The notes under the pieces: generated by a model
Told to the model about the DNA's origin: nothing
The model's input: only the letters and a program-made list of their open reading frames with translations
The model's database searches: none
Program-made: the position numbers and the translations under genes
From: Nemania diffusa
Taxonomy: Eukaryota; Ascomycota; Sordariomycetes; Xylariales; Xylariaceae
NCBI GenBank assembly: GCA_038501195.1
Contig: JBBPUQ010000003.1
Location: 4,804,501-4,868,500, forward strand
Reading direction: 5' to 3'
DNA length: 64,000 nucleotides
Shown: in pieces, positions 37,134 through 51,546 of the stretch
Numbering within the stretch: position 1 is the stretch's first letter
How the letters are laid out: the number at the start of each line of letters is the position of its first letter

Positions 37134-40100
37134 TTAATTAGTAATTGTAAAATGTAATTATAAATTAATAAAATAAAAAAGCAGAGTTTAGTTATAAAGT
37201 AGCTTTTGTATTAAATTTTTTACTTTTTGTATAAAAAGTAAACTATTATTTATATTAATTAACAAAAAAAAAGTTGAATTAATTATCAGATAAAAAAACT
37301 TAACTATTATAAAGTTAAGAACTTTTTTTATATAATATTTAGTTATTTTTATATAAAAATTAACTAAACTATAAACTATTTTATATATTTAATTTTTTAA
37401 CTATTTTATTTATTTATTTATTTTTTTATTTTTATATATACTTTTTTTTATAACTATATTAAAACTTATAATAAAATTAGTTATAATAGCTGCAGCTACA
37501 GCAGCTAAAACTAACTATTTTAAATTTTTAAATAAAAAACTGCACTTATTTTTATATAAAAATATAGCTAAAAAAAGTAGTATTAACATTTTTGAATAAA
37601 AAAGCAAAACTAACTTTAAATATTGAAATATTACTATTAATTTAAACAACTTAATTATTTTAACATAAATGTTTATATATTTTATATAATATTTAAAAAA
37701 ATATATATAACTAAAAATCAAAAGCAAATAATTTATATAAATATTTGTAATAAACTTTGAAAACTAAACAAAACTTATGTTTATAAATACTAGTTATATA
37801 TTTAAATATATATTTGTTGTAATAACTATAAATAACAAAAAAATCAAAATATATAAAAATATATATAATAACAAGCTTATATATATATTTAAAAAATTTA
37901 GCAATAATAATAATAGTAAAAAATTAAATAATAATATATTTATATAAACAGTTTTAATATTTATATTAGTAAATATATTAAAACTAATAGTTGTATAAAC
38001 GGATTTTTTAATATTATAACTAGTTATATTAAAACTAGCAACATTAGTATGTTATATAGTATTTAATATAAATAATTAAATATTTAATTTTTTTGTATAA
38101 ACAAAAATTTAAAAATTTATATTTACTTTTGAAATTTTTATTATATATTTTATATTTTTATTTATATATAAAAATTAATTATATAAACTTTTTTTTATTA
38201 AAATTATTTATAATAGTTTAATTAAAACAGTTTAATTTATTATATTTACTAAAATATAACGATTTAACTAAAACTACAGTAATAAATTATATAATATATT
38301 ATATAATAAAGCTTAAATTTTTATTTCGATATATTATTAATTTGGAATTATTAAAAAACAGTATTATATAGTATTTTTTTTTGTACTAAAAAAAAAAACT
38401 AAATAGTACTATTTCAACTATATTAGTTTAATATATAAATAAAACAAAATTTATATAATATTTAACAATTACTTTAATATAACAGTTAACTATAATTAGT
38501 ACTAAATTAAATAAATTATTATTACTTTTATATAAATAAAATAAAACAATTTAACAAAAACAATGTTTAAAATATTAAAAATTATAATTAATAAGTTTTA
38601 ACTTATATAATATATTTTAAAACTTAACTATTATAAAAAAATATTATTTTATATAACAATTATATAAGTATGTTTTAATATATTTAAGCTTGAATTTATT
38701 TTAATTAGTTAAAAACTTATATATAAAACTTTGTTTTTTAATTTGTAAATAGTATTACAAATTTTTTTTAATTAAAAAGTAAATTATTATTATATAATAA
38801 ATATTTATTTTGTTAATAAATAGTATAATATTAAATATTTAAAACAATTGTATAATTATAGCTTTAAAAAAAATTTTCGTTAAAAACTACAGCAATTATA
38901 CAATAAAAATAATAAAAGTAACAAAAAGTGCTTTATTTACAAAAAGCTTAGTTATTAATTTATTAACTATAGCTAATAAAAAAAATCGAAAACAAAAAAG
39001 CAATATTTTGTTGTATATAATATTTTAAAACAAAAAGCTTTATTATATAAAAAATATAATATATTTGTACTAAACTATAAAAGTAATAAAAACTTTTTAT
39101 ATAATAATAAATTTAATAACAATTTAAATTTTAAAACTAAAAATAAAACAGTTTAATTTTTAATAAATTTAGTATATTTTTATTATATAACAAAAAAAAA
39201 TATATATATTTAAAACTAAATATTAATATTAAACAACTTTTATTTAAATAGTTAATATAATATAAAGTATTAAAATATTTTATAAAATATTAATGCAGCT
39301 AAAGTTTTAACTATTAAAAAAGCTCAAGCTAAAACTTTTGTATAAAAAAACTTTTTTGTATAAATAAACTAAACTTTAAATAATATAATAATTTGATTTA
39401 ATAGTATTAAAAGTTTTAAAGCTATAAATATTATAACAATTTTAATGTTAATTAAACTAATCAAATTTTATATTTTAAATGTATTAACTTTATTTTTACT
39501 ATTATTATAAAATATAAATTAACTATACGCTTATTTTAATAATATATAAAATATAATTATATAACAAAATAGTACAACAATATTAATTATACAAAAATAA
39601 AAATATTTGTTTTTTAATGTTAATTAATTAAAAGCTATAAATTATTTTATAAAACAAAAGCTTTAAAAGTTATATTGTTAATTTAAATATTTTTATACAA
39701 AAAAACTTGTAAAATTATTACAAAAAGCTAAATATAATAATATTAACATTTTAATATTTTAAAAAATTAAAAAGTTTTGCTATTATTGTTAATTATATAA
39801 TTAAGCTTTAAAAAAATTTAAGTTTTTACTAAAAAACAAATATAATTTTAATTATAAAATCGTTATTAATATTATATAAATTAATAAATAACTGATTTTA
39901 TATATAATTAATATAAATATTTTGTTTTAAACAGCTAAATTTTTAAAGTTTTTAAATATATATAATATTTAAAACATATTATATTAATATTAAATTTTAA
40001 TATATTAAAAACTATTTAATTATATTATATATAATTTTAATACGAATTTTTCGTTTAAAAAATTTTGTAATAATATATAATTAGTTAAAGCTTTATATAA

Positions 40101-42427
40101 AAAAATGCTTGTTAAAACATACTAAATTGTTAAAAAGATTGAACAAATATATATATTACTTTGTTATACATTTAATATTTTATATAAAAAAATCAGTTAT
40201 TATATAAACAAAAAAACAGTATTATAAATAGTTATAAAAGTTTTAAATAATATAGCTAAACTAAATAGTTTTATATTTATTTTGTTAGTTTTTAAAACTT
40301 ATTTTGAAATTAATAGCAACTTATTTTTTTTGTTAAAAATTATTTAAAAAGCAAAAGTTATACAAAAAGCTATAAAAATATTAAAAAATATTTATACAAA
40401 AGTTAATATTAATTAAACTATATAAATTAAAAATAAACTAGTATTATTGTACAAAGTATTTTTTTTACTTTTTTAAAATGAAATTATAATATAAAAAAAA
40501 CAAAAAAACTAAATAGAACTATATAAAATTTTTACAATTGAAAATTATAACATTATAGTTAATATAATAAATAAATTAGCTAAATTTTATTATATATAAG
40601 TTAAACTATACTATTAATAAAAAGCTATGTTTGATTTACTATACAAAAAAAATAACTTTTTATACAATTTTTTTTAAACTGTTAAATAGCTGCAACTTTA
40701 ACATAAAAACAAACTAAAAAAGTTATTTGTATTTATTAGCAACTAATACTTTATATTAAAAAAAATTAACAACTATATTTTAGTTATACAACTAAAACAA
40801 AACAGTATAATTATTATATTTAGCGCATTTTTTAAACAATTAAATATAATTAAAATAAATATATTTATAACTTAAAATATATTTTAGTTTATATAATATA
40901 ACTTAAATTAATATAACTAAATAAGAATTTTTTAAACTAAGTTTATATAAAAAGTTAAAAATAAAATGATTAAACTGTATAAAAAGTTCAAATTAGTTAT
41001 ATAAAGTTATAAAAATAACAATAAAGTTTGAATTTTTATATAAGTATTAATAATTTAGCATATAAGTTAATAGTTTATTATAGCTTTAAAACTATTGCTA
41101 ATTTAAAATTATAATATATATATAGAACTATAAAACATTTTTTAAATATATATATAGTTATATAACAAGTTGAACTAAAAAATTTATATATATTTATTAA
41201 AAAAACTAAAAAACAAATATTTAATAAATATTATATTTTAAATTGTATAACTATTATATAAATTAGCTAAATTAAAATTATATTAGTATAAAATTTATTA
41301 TAAATATTATTGTTAAAAATTAAGTATAAAAATATTTATATATAACTTATATTTATTATATATTAAGAAAAAACTTAATAAATTTATAATTATAAAATTT
41401 TAAACAAATAATACTTTTAGTATTATATTTAAGAAATTTTTGTACGAAAAAAAAACTAAGCTATTATTTTATACAAAACTAAAAGTAAAATTAACGCTTA
41501 AATATTTTGTTAAATTTAACAGAAACAAAATTTAAATAAATAAACAAAATTTTTTTTTTATTTAATAAAAATAAACTAAACAATTATATATTATTAACTT
41601 TTGTACAAAAAATTATTTTTAGTAATATGTTATTTAATAAACTTAAAAAGTATATATTATGTTAATATATTAACTAGAAACATTATATAACTTATTAATT
41701 ACTATATAAGTTTAAAAACTGTTAAAAAATAACATTAAAGTATTAAATATATAAATATAATAGCAAATCGACAATATATAATAAAAACTATGCTATATTT
41801 TTTTAAATTTTAATTGTATGAAAATTTTTATTTTTATTAACAAAGCGTTTATAAACAACAAAAATTTAAATTTTTAAATTAAATTTATAATTGTATTAAT
41901 TAACGAAAATTGTATAAAAAACATTTTTATAATTAAAAGTAATATTATTTATTAAAATTTAATTAAATATAAACAAGTTATATATAATATATTAGCAAGT
42001 AAATTATATAATATAATTAATAAATTTAACTATATTATTATATTTAATATAACTTTTTAAAGAATTATTTATATAATAAAATTATTAATTATATTACTAG
42101 TTATATATATTAATTTTAAATTTTTATATAAATATTTAATTAAATTAAAAACTATGTAAAAAAAACAACTTATAATTAACATTATATTATTTCAAAAAAT
42201 ATACAAAAATTATAAAATTATAAAAATATGTTAAATTGATAGCAAAAATAATTTAACAAACATTTATATAAAAAAAGCATTTAATTAAATATTAAAAAAA
42301 TTAATTAGTACAAATAAACTAGTTATATAAATAAAAGTATATATAAATCGATTAAACAGTAGAAAAAATAACAAAAAATTAGTTAATATTAAAACTAGAG
42401 TTATTATACAAAAAAAAGAATTTTTAG

Positions 42428-42735
42428 TATTAAACTAATAATTTAACAAAATTTATATATATGTACTAAATATATATAACTAAAACTTAAACTAGAATTT
42501 TTATTAAATAATTAAATAAATAAAAAATATAAAAATTTATTAAAATTTATAAAACTTACAAGTTTTATATATATATATATATAAATAATTTATATACAAC
42601 TTTTTTAGTTATACTTTTTTTTATAGAATATATATACGAATTAATATAAAACTTTAAAATTTAGAAATAAACTTTAAACTTTATAAATTACTCCGAATTT
42701 TTTTATATATATATATACAAAAAGTTTTATTAACA
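42428..42735 (+). repeat. 3' LTR of A2
   Basis: It ends TTATTAACA and is directly followed by ATTAA. Its initial TG reads TA. Confidence 0.9.
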
Positions 42736-43773
42736 ATTAAATTATTTATATTAAAATTTATAAAAATATTAAATTTATTAATAAATATTAAATATAAATA
42801 AAATAATATTTATTATTTATAAATATAAAATATTATAAAAAAAATAAATTATAATTTAAATTAAAAATTATATTTTTATATAAATAAATATTAAAATAAT
42901 TAAAATATATATTTATTAATTTTAAATTTTATTTATAATTTTTTATAATATTTAATAATTAATATAATATTTTTAAAAATAATATTTAAAATTAAATTTT
43001 AAAATTATTTAATTTTTATATTTAAAAAAAGATTTTATAAATAAATAAATTAAATAAATATAAAAATTAATTAATTAAATATAATAAATTTAAAAATTAA
43101 TATATAAAATTATTAAAATTATATAAAAAAAATAAAAAATTTAAATTAATAAAAAATAAAAATTTATTAATTTTTTTAAATATAATAAAATATTTTTTTA
43201 TAAAAAGAATTTTTTAATATATATTTTTATAATTTATTTTAATTTATAATATTTTAAATTTTTTAAAATTTTTAAATAAAAGAAATATAATTATAAATTA
43301 AACATATTAATTTTATATAAAAAAAAACTTTATTTTATATAAATAAATTAAAAAAAATTAATAATAATTTATTATTATAATAATTATAAATTTTTTTTTA
43401 ATTAAAAAAATTAATAATAAATTAAAATTTAAAATAAATTAAATATTAAAATTAAAAATTTTTAATAAAATTAAAAAAATATAATATTAAATTTTATAAA
43501 AAAAATATAATTTTAATAATATTTAATATTTTATAAAAAATTTTAAAAATATATATATTATATTAAATTAAAATTATTTAAATAAATTAATTAAATTAAA
43601 ACTATTAATTAAATTATAAAATTAAATAAAAATAATAATTATAAATAAATTTATAAAAAATTATAAAAATAATAATAAAATATTTAATTTAAATATTAAA
43701 ATTAAATTTAAATATTATATTTAATTAATTTTAATTTAATTTATATTAAATTTTTAATTTTTAAAAAAAATAA

Positions 43774-44030
43774 TATAATAATTTATATAAACTATTAATT
43801 TTTATATTTATTTTATTAATTATAAATTAAAATTTATATATTTTATTATAATAAAATTTTATAATTTTTATTAATTTATAAAAACTATAATTTTTAAAAT
43901 AATTTATTTTAAAAATTTTATTTTATAAAACTTATTTTAAAAAAACTTTAATTAAATTTTATAACTTTTTTTATAATTTTATTTATAATTTTATATATTT
44001 ATATATTTTATATAATATATATATATAATT

Positions 44031-44071
<41 letters not shown>

Positions 44072-44128
44072 AATTTTTTAATTAATAAAATTATTTAATT
44101 AACTTTTATACTTTTTATAATTATAATA
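43774..44128 (+). repeat. 3' LTR of C1
   Basis: It matches 31049-31382 and is longer because of an expanded T-run of more than 30 bases near 44035-44065. Confidence 0.8.
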
Positions 44129-46135
44129 AATAATAAATATAATTTAAAAATATATAAATTATTAATTTATATAAAAAAAATATAAAATTTAATAATTGTT
44201 TTAAATATAAAAAATAGTTTAAATATAATAATTTAAATTTTAAATTTTAATAAAAACAAAAGTTAGTTAAATATTATAACTTTTTAAAATTGTTTATTAT
44301 TTATAATATAGTTTAAAATAAATATAGTTTTAATTTTTATTATATTTTTAAAAAAAAAACAATAAAATATTATTTAAATATTTTAAATAAATTAATAATA
44401 AATATTTTTTAATATAAAATATAATTAAAATATAATTTATTATTAATATTAACAATATTTTTAAATTTAAAATTAATAAAAAAAAAACATTTATTTATTT
44501 TAAAATAAATAATTAAAAATTTATATTTAAATTAAATATTTAATATTTAAAAAAAATAACAATTAATATAAAATATATTATTTATTTTATTTTAATAATT
44601 AATTAATAAATAATTATATTTAAATTAAATATAATATATTTAAATATATTATAATATAAAATATATTTAATTTAATATAAAAAGCTAGTTAAAATATATA
44701 TTTAATTAAAAAAAACTTTAAAATATATATTTTAAATTATTTTAATAATAAAATTACAATTTTAACTATTTAATTTTTTATAAAAAAACTGCTATTTTTA
44801 TAAAAATTATTTATTATTTAATTTTTATATAGCTTTTTTTTTATTTAATATATTTATAAAAAGTTTTTATTATATATTTAAATTATAATTAAATATAAAA
44901 TATTTTATATATTATTTAAATAATTTTATATTTATATTTTTAATAATAAAATAAAATAAAATATTTAAATTATATTAAATTTATAATTAATTAATAAATA
45001 TTTTAAATTTATTTTAAAACTAAAAAAAAAATAACAAAAAAATATATTTAAAACTTTTAAAAATTAAAATTAATATAATATTAATAAAAGTTTAACTTTT
45101 TAAATAAAAAATAATAAAAGTTTTTTTAATTAATTAATAAAGCTTTTTTAATAAACTTTTAAATTATATTAAAATTATATAATTATATATTATTTCGTTT
45201 TTTATTTATAAATATAATGTTTGATTTTAATTTATAATATAATTTATTTAATAAATTTAATAAAATATATTTATTTTTTAATATTAAAAAACTATTAATA
45301 TATTTGTTTATAAATATATTAAATATAAATATTAATAATTTTTAATATAAAAAAAACTTATTAAATAAAAACTAATATTTATATTGTTTTATTATAAAAA
45401 AACAAGCTTATAACTACTTTTAAATAATAATAAAAAAGCTGTTATATATAAATATATTTAAAGTTATAATTATTAAAATAGTTTTTTAACATTAATATAA
45501 CTATTAAGCTTTAAATATAATTATTATATATATTAATAATATAATAATATAAATTAATTTAATTAATATATTAATATATAATTTATTATTATTATAAATA
45601 TTATATAATATATTAATAACAACAATTAATTAAAATATTTACTTTTAAATTTATTAAATAATTTTTATTAACAATAATTTAATAAATATTTTTTTATATT
45701 TTAATATTATAGTAATAATTAATATATATTTAAATTAATAAAACTTTTTATAAAATATTTAATAAAATATTTTTAAATATAAATAATTTAAATAAATTTA
45801 TAAAATATAAAAAAAACATAAAAAATATATAAAATTTATTTATAACTTTATAAAATTTATAAATATTTTTAAAAATATATTTAATTTAAACAATTTATTA
45901 AATATTAATAAAAACAATTTATTAAATATAAACTTTTAAATTATTAAAATTTAATTATTATAATATTAATAATATATTAATAAAATATATATAATATATA
46001 AAACATTGATTTTATTTATAATAATATAGCTGTTTTTTTTTTTTTTTATAAAAAATAATATATTATATATATTTTTTAAATTTAAAATTAATATTTATAA
46101 TATAATAATTATTAAATTTTTAATATAATATTAAT
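44129..46135. other. AT-rich spacer between C1 and C2
   Basis: Two kilobases of RIP-type sequence between the inverted C copies, with no ORF or match that I could identify inside the window. It is the loop of the large inverted repeat. Confidence 0.5.
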
Positions 46136-46450
46136 TATTATAATTATAAAAAACATAAAAATTAATTAAATAATTTTATTAATTAAAAACTTTAAAAAAA
46201 AAAAAATTAAAAAAAAAGCTAAATTATATATATATATTATATAAAATATATAAATATATAAAACTATAAATAAAGTTATAAATAAAGTTATAAAATTTAA
46301 TTAAAGTTTTTTTAAAATAAATTATTTAAAAAATTATAGTTTTTTTAAATTAATAAAAATTATAAAGTTTTATTATAATAAAATATATAAATTTTAATTT
46401 ATAATTAATAAAATAAATATAAAAGTTAATAATTTATATAAATTATTATA
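46136..46450 (-). repeat. 3' LTR of C2
   Basis: Reverse complement of the C1 LTRs. In element orientation it ends AATTATAATA and is followed by ATTAA. Confidence 0.8.
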
Positions 46451-49400
46451 ATATTTTTTTTAAAAATTAAAAATTTAATATAAATTAAATTAAAATTAAT
46501 TAAATATAATATTTAAATTTAGTTTTAATATTTAAATTAAATATTTTATTATTATTTTTATAATTTTTTATAAATTTATATATAATAATTAATTTTATTT
46601 AATTTTATAATTTAATTAATAATTTTAATTTAATTAATTTATTTAAATAATAATAATTTAATATAATAAATATATTTTTAAAGTTTTTTATAAAATATTA
46701 AATATTATTAAAGTTATATTTTTTTTATAAAATTTAATATTATAATTTTTTAATTTTATTAAAAATTTTTAATTTTAATATTTAATTTATTTTAAATTTT
46801 AATTTATTATTAATTTTTTTAATTAATAATAAAATTTATAATTATTATAATAAAAAATTATTATTTATTTTTTTTAATTTATTTATATATAATAAGTTTT
46901 TTTTTTTATATAAATTTAATATATTTAATTTATAATTATATTTTTTTTATTTAATAATTTTAAATAATTTAAAATATTATAAATTAAAATAAATTATAAA
47001 AGTTTATATTAAAAAGCTTTTTTTATATAAAAATATTTTATTATATTTAAAAAAATTAATAAATTTTTATTTTTTTTATATAGTTTTAATAATTTTATAT
47101 ATAAATTTTTAAATTTATTATATTTAATTAATTAATTTTTATATTTATTTAATTTATTTATTTATAAATTTTTTTTTTTTAAATATAAAAATTAAATAAT
47201 TTTAAAATTTAATTTTAAATATTATTTTTAAAAATATTATATTATTTATTAAATAATATAAAAAGTTATAAATAAAATTTAAAATTAATAAATATATATT
47301 TTAATTATTTTAATATTTATTTATATAAAAATATAGTTTTTAATTTAAATTATAATTTATTTTTTGTATAATATTTTATATTTATAAATAATAAATATTA
47401 TTTTATTTATATTTAATATTTATTAATAAATTTAATATTGTTATAAATTTTAAAATAAATAATTTAATATTATTAAAAAATTAAAATTTTAATATATTAA
47501 AAATATAATATAATATATAATAATATTTTAATATTAATTTTTTTATATTATTTATTTTTTAATTAAATAAAATAATAATAATTTTATTAAATTTATTAAT
47601 AAATATTTAAATATATTTATATTTATATTAATTTAAAAATATATTTTTATTATTTATTATTATATATTTTTAAATATTTTATAATATAAATATTAAATAT
47701 AATAATTTAAAAGTTTTTTTTTTTATTTTTTTATTATATTTATATTTATAATAATTATTAATATATTAATATAAGTTTTTTTTAAAAAAAAAATTAATAA
47801 TAATTTTATTTAAATATTTATATTAATTTATTTTAATTTTAATAAATTATTAATATTAATTTATATATTTTTTATAATAAAATAATTTAAAAAAAAATTA
47901 TTTTATTTATTATAATTTTTTAAATTTTAAATTATATTTTTTTTAAAAATTAAATTAATTAAATTTATATTTTTTATAATTAATATTTTAATTTTAATAA
48001 TTTAAAAAATAACTATTAAATTTTTAATTATATTTAATTTAATAAATATAAAAGTTTTTTTTTTTTATTTTTAAGTTTTAATTATTAATAAATTAATTAT
48101 TTTTTAAAAAAAAATATTAATTATAATATTATTTTTTTTATTTATATTAAAAAATAATATTAATATTATTTAAAAAATTTATTTATTTAATTTATTTTAT
48201 TAAAAAAGTTTTTTTAATTAATTAATAAATTAATATTTAATAATTAATAATTATTTAAATTTATATATTTAATAATTTAAAATAATAATATTTAAAAATT
48301 AATATTATTATTAATATTTTTTAATTTTATATTAAATAAATTTATTTATATAAAATTATAATTTTTAAAAAATAATTAATAAATTTTCATTTATTATTTT
48401 TTTATTTTTATTAAATAATTTTTTTAATTATATTATATAAAATATTTATTTTAATATATATTAAAACTTTAAATTAAAAAAAAAACTAATATTAAAATTA
48501 ATATAATAAATTTTTTTATTATTTTAAAAGTTTTTTATTATTTTAAATTTAATTTTTATTTATAATTTTTTTTAAATAAATATATAAATAATTTAAAAAT
48601 ATTATTAATATAATAAATAAATATTTTTATAAAATTATAAAATTTTAAAAATAATTAAATTAATATTATAATTTTTAAATTTTTAAATTTTTAATTTAAA
48701 ATTATTTTAATTTTTTTTTAAGTTTATTTTAATATTTTAATTAGTTTTTAAAATTATATTTAAATAATTAATAATAATAATTTTAAAATGAAATTTATAA
48801 ATATTTTTTTAAAAATTAATTTTATATAAATAATATATTATTTTTTTATATTATTTTTAATATTTTAAAGTTTTATTAAAATAAATTAAAATATTATTAA
48901 TATATATATTAATAAATTAATTAAATAAATTATAAAATTAAATATAAATAAAATTTTATTATTATATTAATTTTATTTTTAAAATAAATAATAAAATTAT
49001 TTAATAAAAATTTTTAATTTAATTTAAAATATAATTAAAAAATAAAATTTAACTATTAATAATAAATAATTAAAAGTTTTAATAATATTAAATTTTAAAT
49101 ATATTTTTAATTTATAATAATTAAATAATATATTTTTTAAATTAAAACTTTAAATAATTTAATTTTTTAAAAATTAATTTTTTTATTAAAAATTAATATA
49201 AAATTTTTTATTAATTAAATAAAATTTAAATATAAATTAAATAAATATTATATTTAAATTTATATTTAATTTAATAAATTTTAATTTTAATAATTTTTTT
49301 TTTTTTTTTTTTAAATAAAATATATTAAAATAATATATAATATTTTAAAAAGTTATTATTTTTAAATTTATTATTAAATTTTAAAATTATATTATAATTA

Positions 49401-51241
49401 AATTAAAATAATAATATTTTAATTAATTAAATTTTAAAAAAAAACTTTTTTAAATAAATTAATTTTTTAAATATTAATTATTTTATTAATTTAATATATT
49501 TTAAATTTTTATTAAATAAAAATAATATTTATTTATTATTAAAAATTTTTTATTGTTTTTTATATAAAATATTAATATTAATAATTTAATTAATATTAAA
49601 TATTTTTATAATATATTAAATTAAAATTAATTTATTAAATATATTAAGTTTTTTTTAATAAATTTAATTTAAATTATTTATATAATTTTATTTTAATTAA
49701 ATTATAATTTTTATATTAATAGTTTAAATTTTAAAATTTTAAATTATTTTATTAATTATTATATTATTTTATAATATTTTTTAATAATATTTAAAATTAT
49801 TTTTTTTTAATTTAATTTTTATTTTTAAATTTATTTTATTTTATTATAAAATATAATATTATTTTTTAATTATTTTATTATATTAATTTATATTTTATTA
49901 AATTTTTAAATTAATAGTTTTTTTAATTTTAATTTTTAATAAAATAATAATTATAAAAAAAAATTATATAAAAATAAAAATATTTTTAAATTAAATAAAT
50001 TATTTATATTAATAATTTATTAAAATATTTTATTTTAATAATTAATATAAATTAATTATTATTTAATAATTAATATTAATAATTTTAAATTTTTAATTAA
50101 AATAATAATATTTATTAATTTTTAAAATAATTTTTAATATTTAATTTATTTTATTAACTATTTTATTATAATAATTAATTAATAATATAAATTTTTTTAA
50201 TTTAATAATTTTAATTTTAAATTAATATTTAATTTTTTAAATTAATTATTAATTAATTAATAAATTAATTTAAGTTTTAATATTATATTAAATAATAATT
50301 ATAATATTAATTTTATTAATTTATATTTATATAATTTAAAAAAAATTTAATAAATTATTTAAATTATTTAAATTAATATAAAAATTTTTATTAATTTTAT
50401 TTATTTTTTAAATTTTTAAAACTAAAAAATTTATTAAATTTTAATTTGTTTTCATTTTTTATTTTTTAAACTATTAATATATTATTTTTTTTTAAATATT
50501 ATTTAATTATATATATTTTTTTTTTATAATTAAAACAAATATTATTATTTTAATATATTTTCTTTTAATTATTAATTAATTTTTTATATTTATTATTTTA
50601 AAAAAACTTAGTTTTTTTTTTAGTTTTATTAAATTTGTTATTAAAATAAAACTCGATTTTTTTAATTTTATTTAAATAATTATTAATAATTATAAATAAC
50701 TTTAATAACTTTATTATAAAATTTTTTATATATAAAATTTAAATTAATATTAGTTTTAAAAATTTTATTTTTAAAATTAATATTAAAATATTTTTATAAA
50801 AACTAAATTTATTTTAATTTTAATATTTTTATTTTTTTAATAAAACTATTAAAATATAAAATAAATTAATAAATGTTTATTTATTTAAAAAATTTATAAC
50901 AATATTTAATAAAAAATTATTAAATTATAATAAATAATAATTAATATTTAAACTATTTTAATTATATTATTAAATAATTAAATAATAAATTAATAATAAA
51001 TTTTTATTAATTATAAAATAAATTTTTTAAATTAAAAAAGCAAATAATATATTTAGTTTTTTTTATTATAAAAAATAATTTTATTTTTTTTAAATTTATT
51101 AATAAATTTATAAACTTAAATATTAAATTTATTTTTATTATTAATAAATTTTTTAAAATATTTAATTTTTATTTTAGTTTTATTTTAATAAATAATATAT
51201 TAATTATTAAATTTAATTAAAAGTTTTTTAAATATAAACTA

Positions 51242-51546
51242 TAGTTATAGCTAAATTATATTTACTATATAAAAAAACAGTATATAAAAAATATATTAAA
51301 GTATTTATTATATTTTATAGCAAATATTTACTTTATTGTATTAAAAGCAAATAATAAAAACATAACAAATAATATTAAAATAATAGAAGAAATATTTATT
51401 ACAGAAAAAAAAGCTTATATATAATCAAACTTGTTGTTGTAGATTTAATTTTTTTTTTTTTTTTTTTTTTTTTTAGCTTAATATTTTTTTTTAAATATAT
51501 AATATTTTTATATATACTATATTAACTGTTTTTTTTTAGCTTTTAT
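51242..51546 (+). repeat. 5' LTR of B
   Basis: It matches 58193-58493 and 1974-2257. It contains a long T-run near 51450-51475. Confidence 0.8.

Larger units (their letters stand above)
36826..42735 (+). mobile_element. LTR retrotransposon A2, nested in C1
   Basis: LTRs of 308 bp at 36826-37133 and 42428-42735 are flanked by a perfect ATTAA duplication (36821-36825 and 42736-42740). C2 holds the uninterrupted site with a single copy of the target (near 47464-47468). The body is collinear with A1 but keeps more C and G. AAAAAAAAGAA-type sequence just before the right LTR fits a polypurine tract. Stops remain frequent in all frames and I cannot read a reverse transcriptase. Confidence 0.9.
31049..44128 (+). 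mobile_element. LTR retrotransposon C1, forward, with nested insertions
   Basis: Direct LTRs lie at 31049-31382 and 43774-44128. The body aligns, inverted, with C2 (46136-59364). Two blocks are absent from C2: the A2 retrotransposon (36826-42735) and a 1.1-kb segment (about 33407-34498). An A-rich tract immediately before the right LTR fits a polypurine tract. The flanks TATAA (left) and AATAA (right) are only an approximate target duplication. No coding frame survives. Confidence 0.8.

Noticed and set aside
37515..37727. 70-codon minus-strand ORF inside A2
   Set aside because: It is Ile/Leu/Lys/Phe/Tyr-only sequence from AT-saturated DNA with no domain, in a retrotransposon whose frames are destroyed.
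44035..44065. Long poly-T as a retroposon tail or terminator
   Set aside because: It is internal to a C LTR and varies in length between the four LTR copies, so it is slippage within the LTR.
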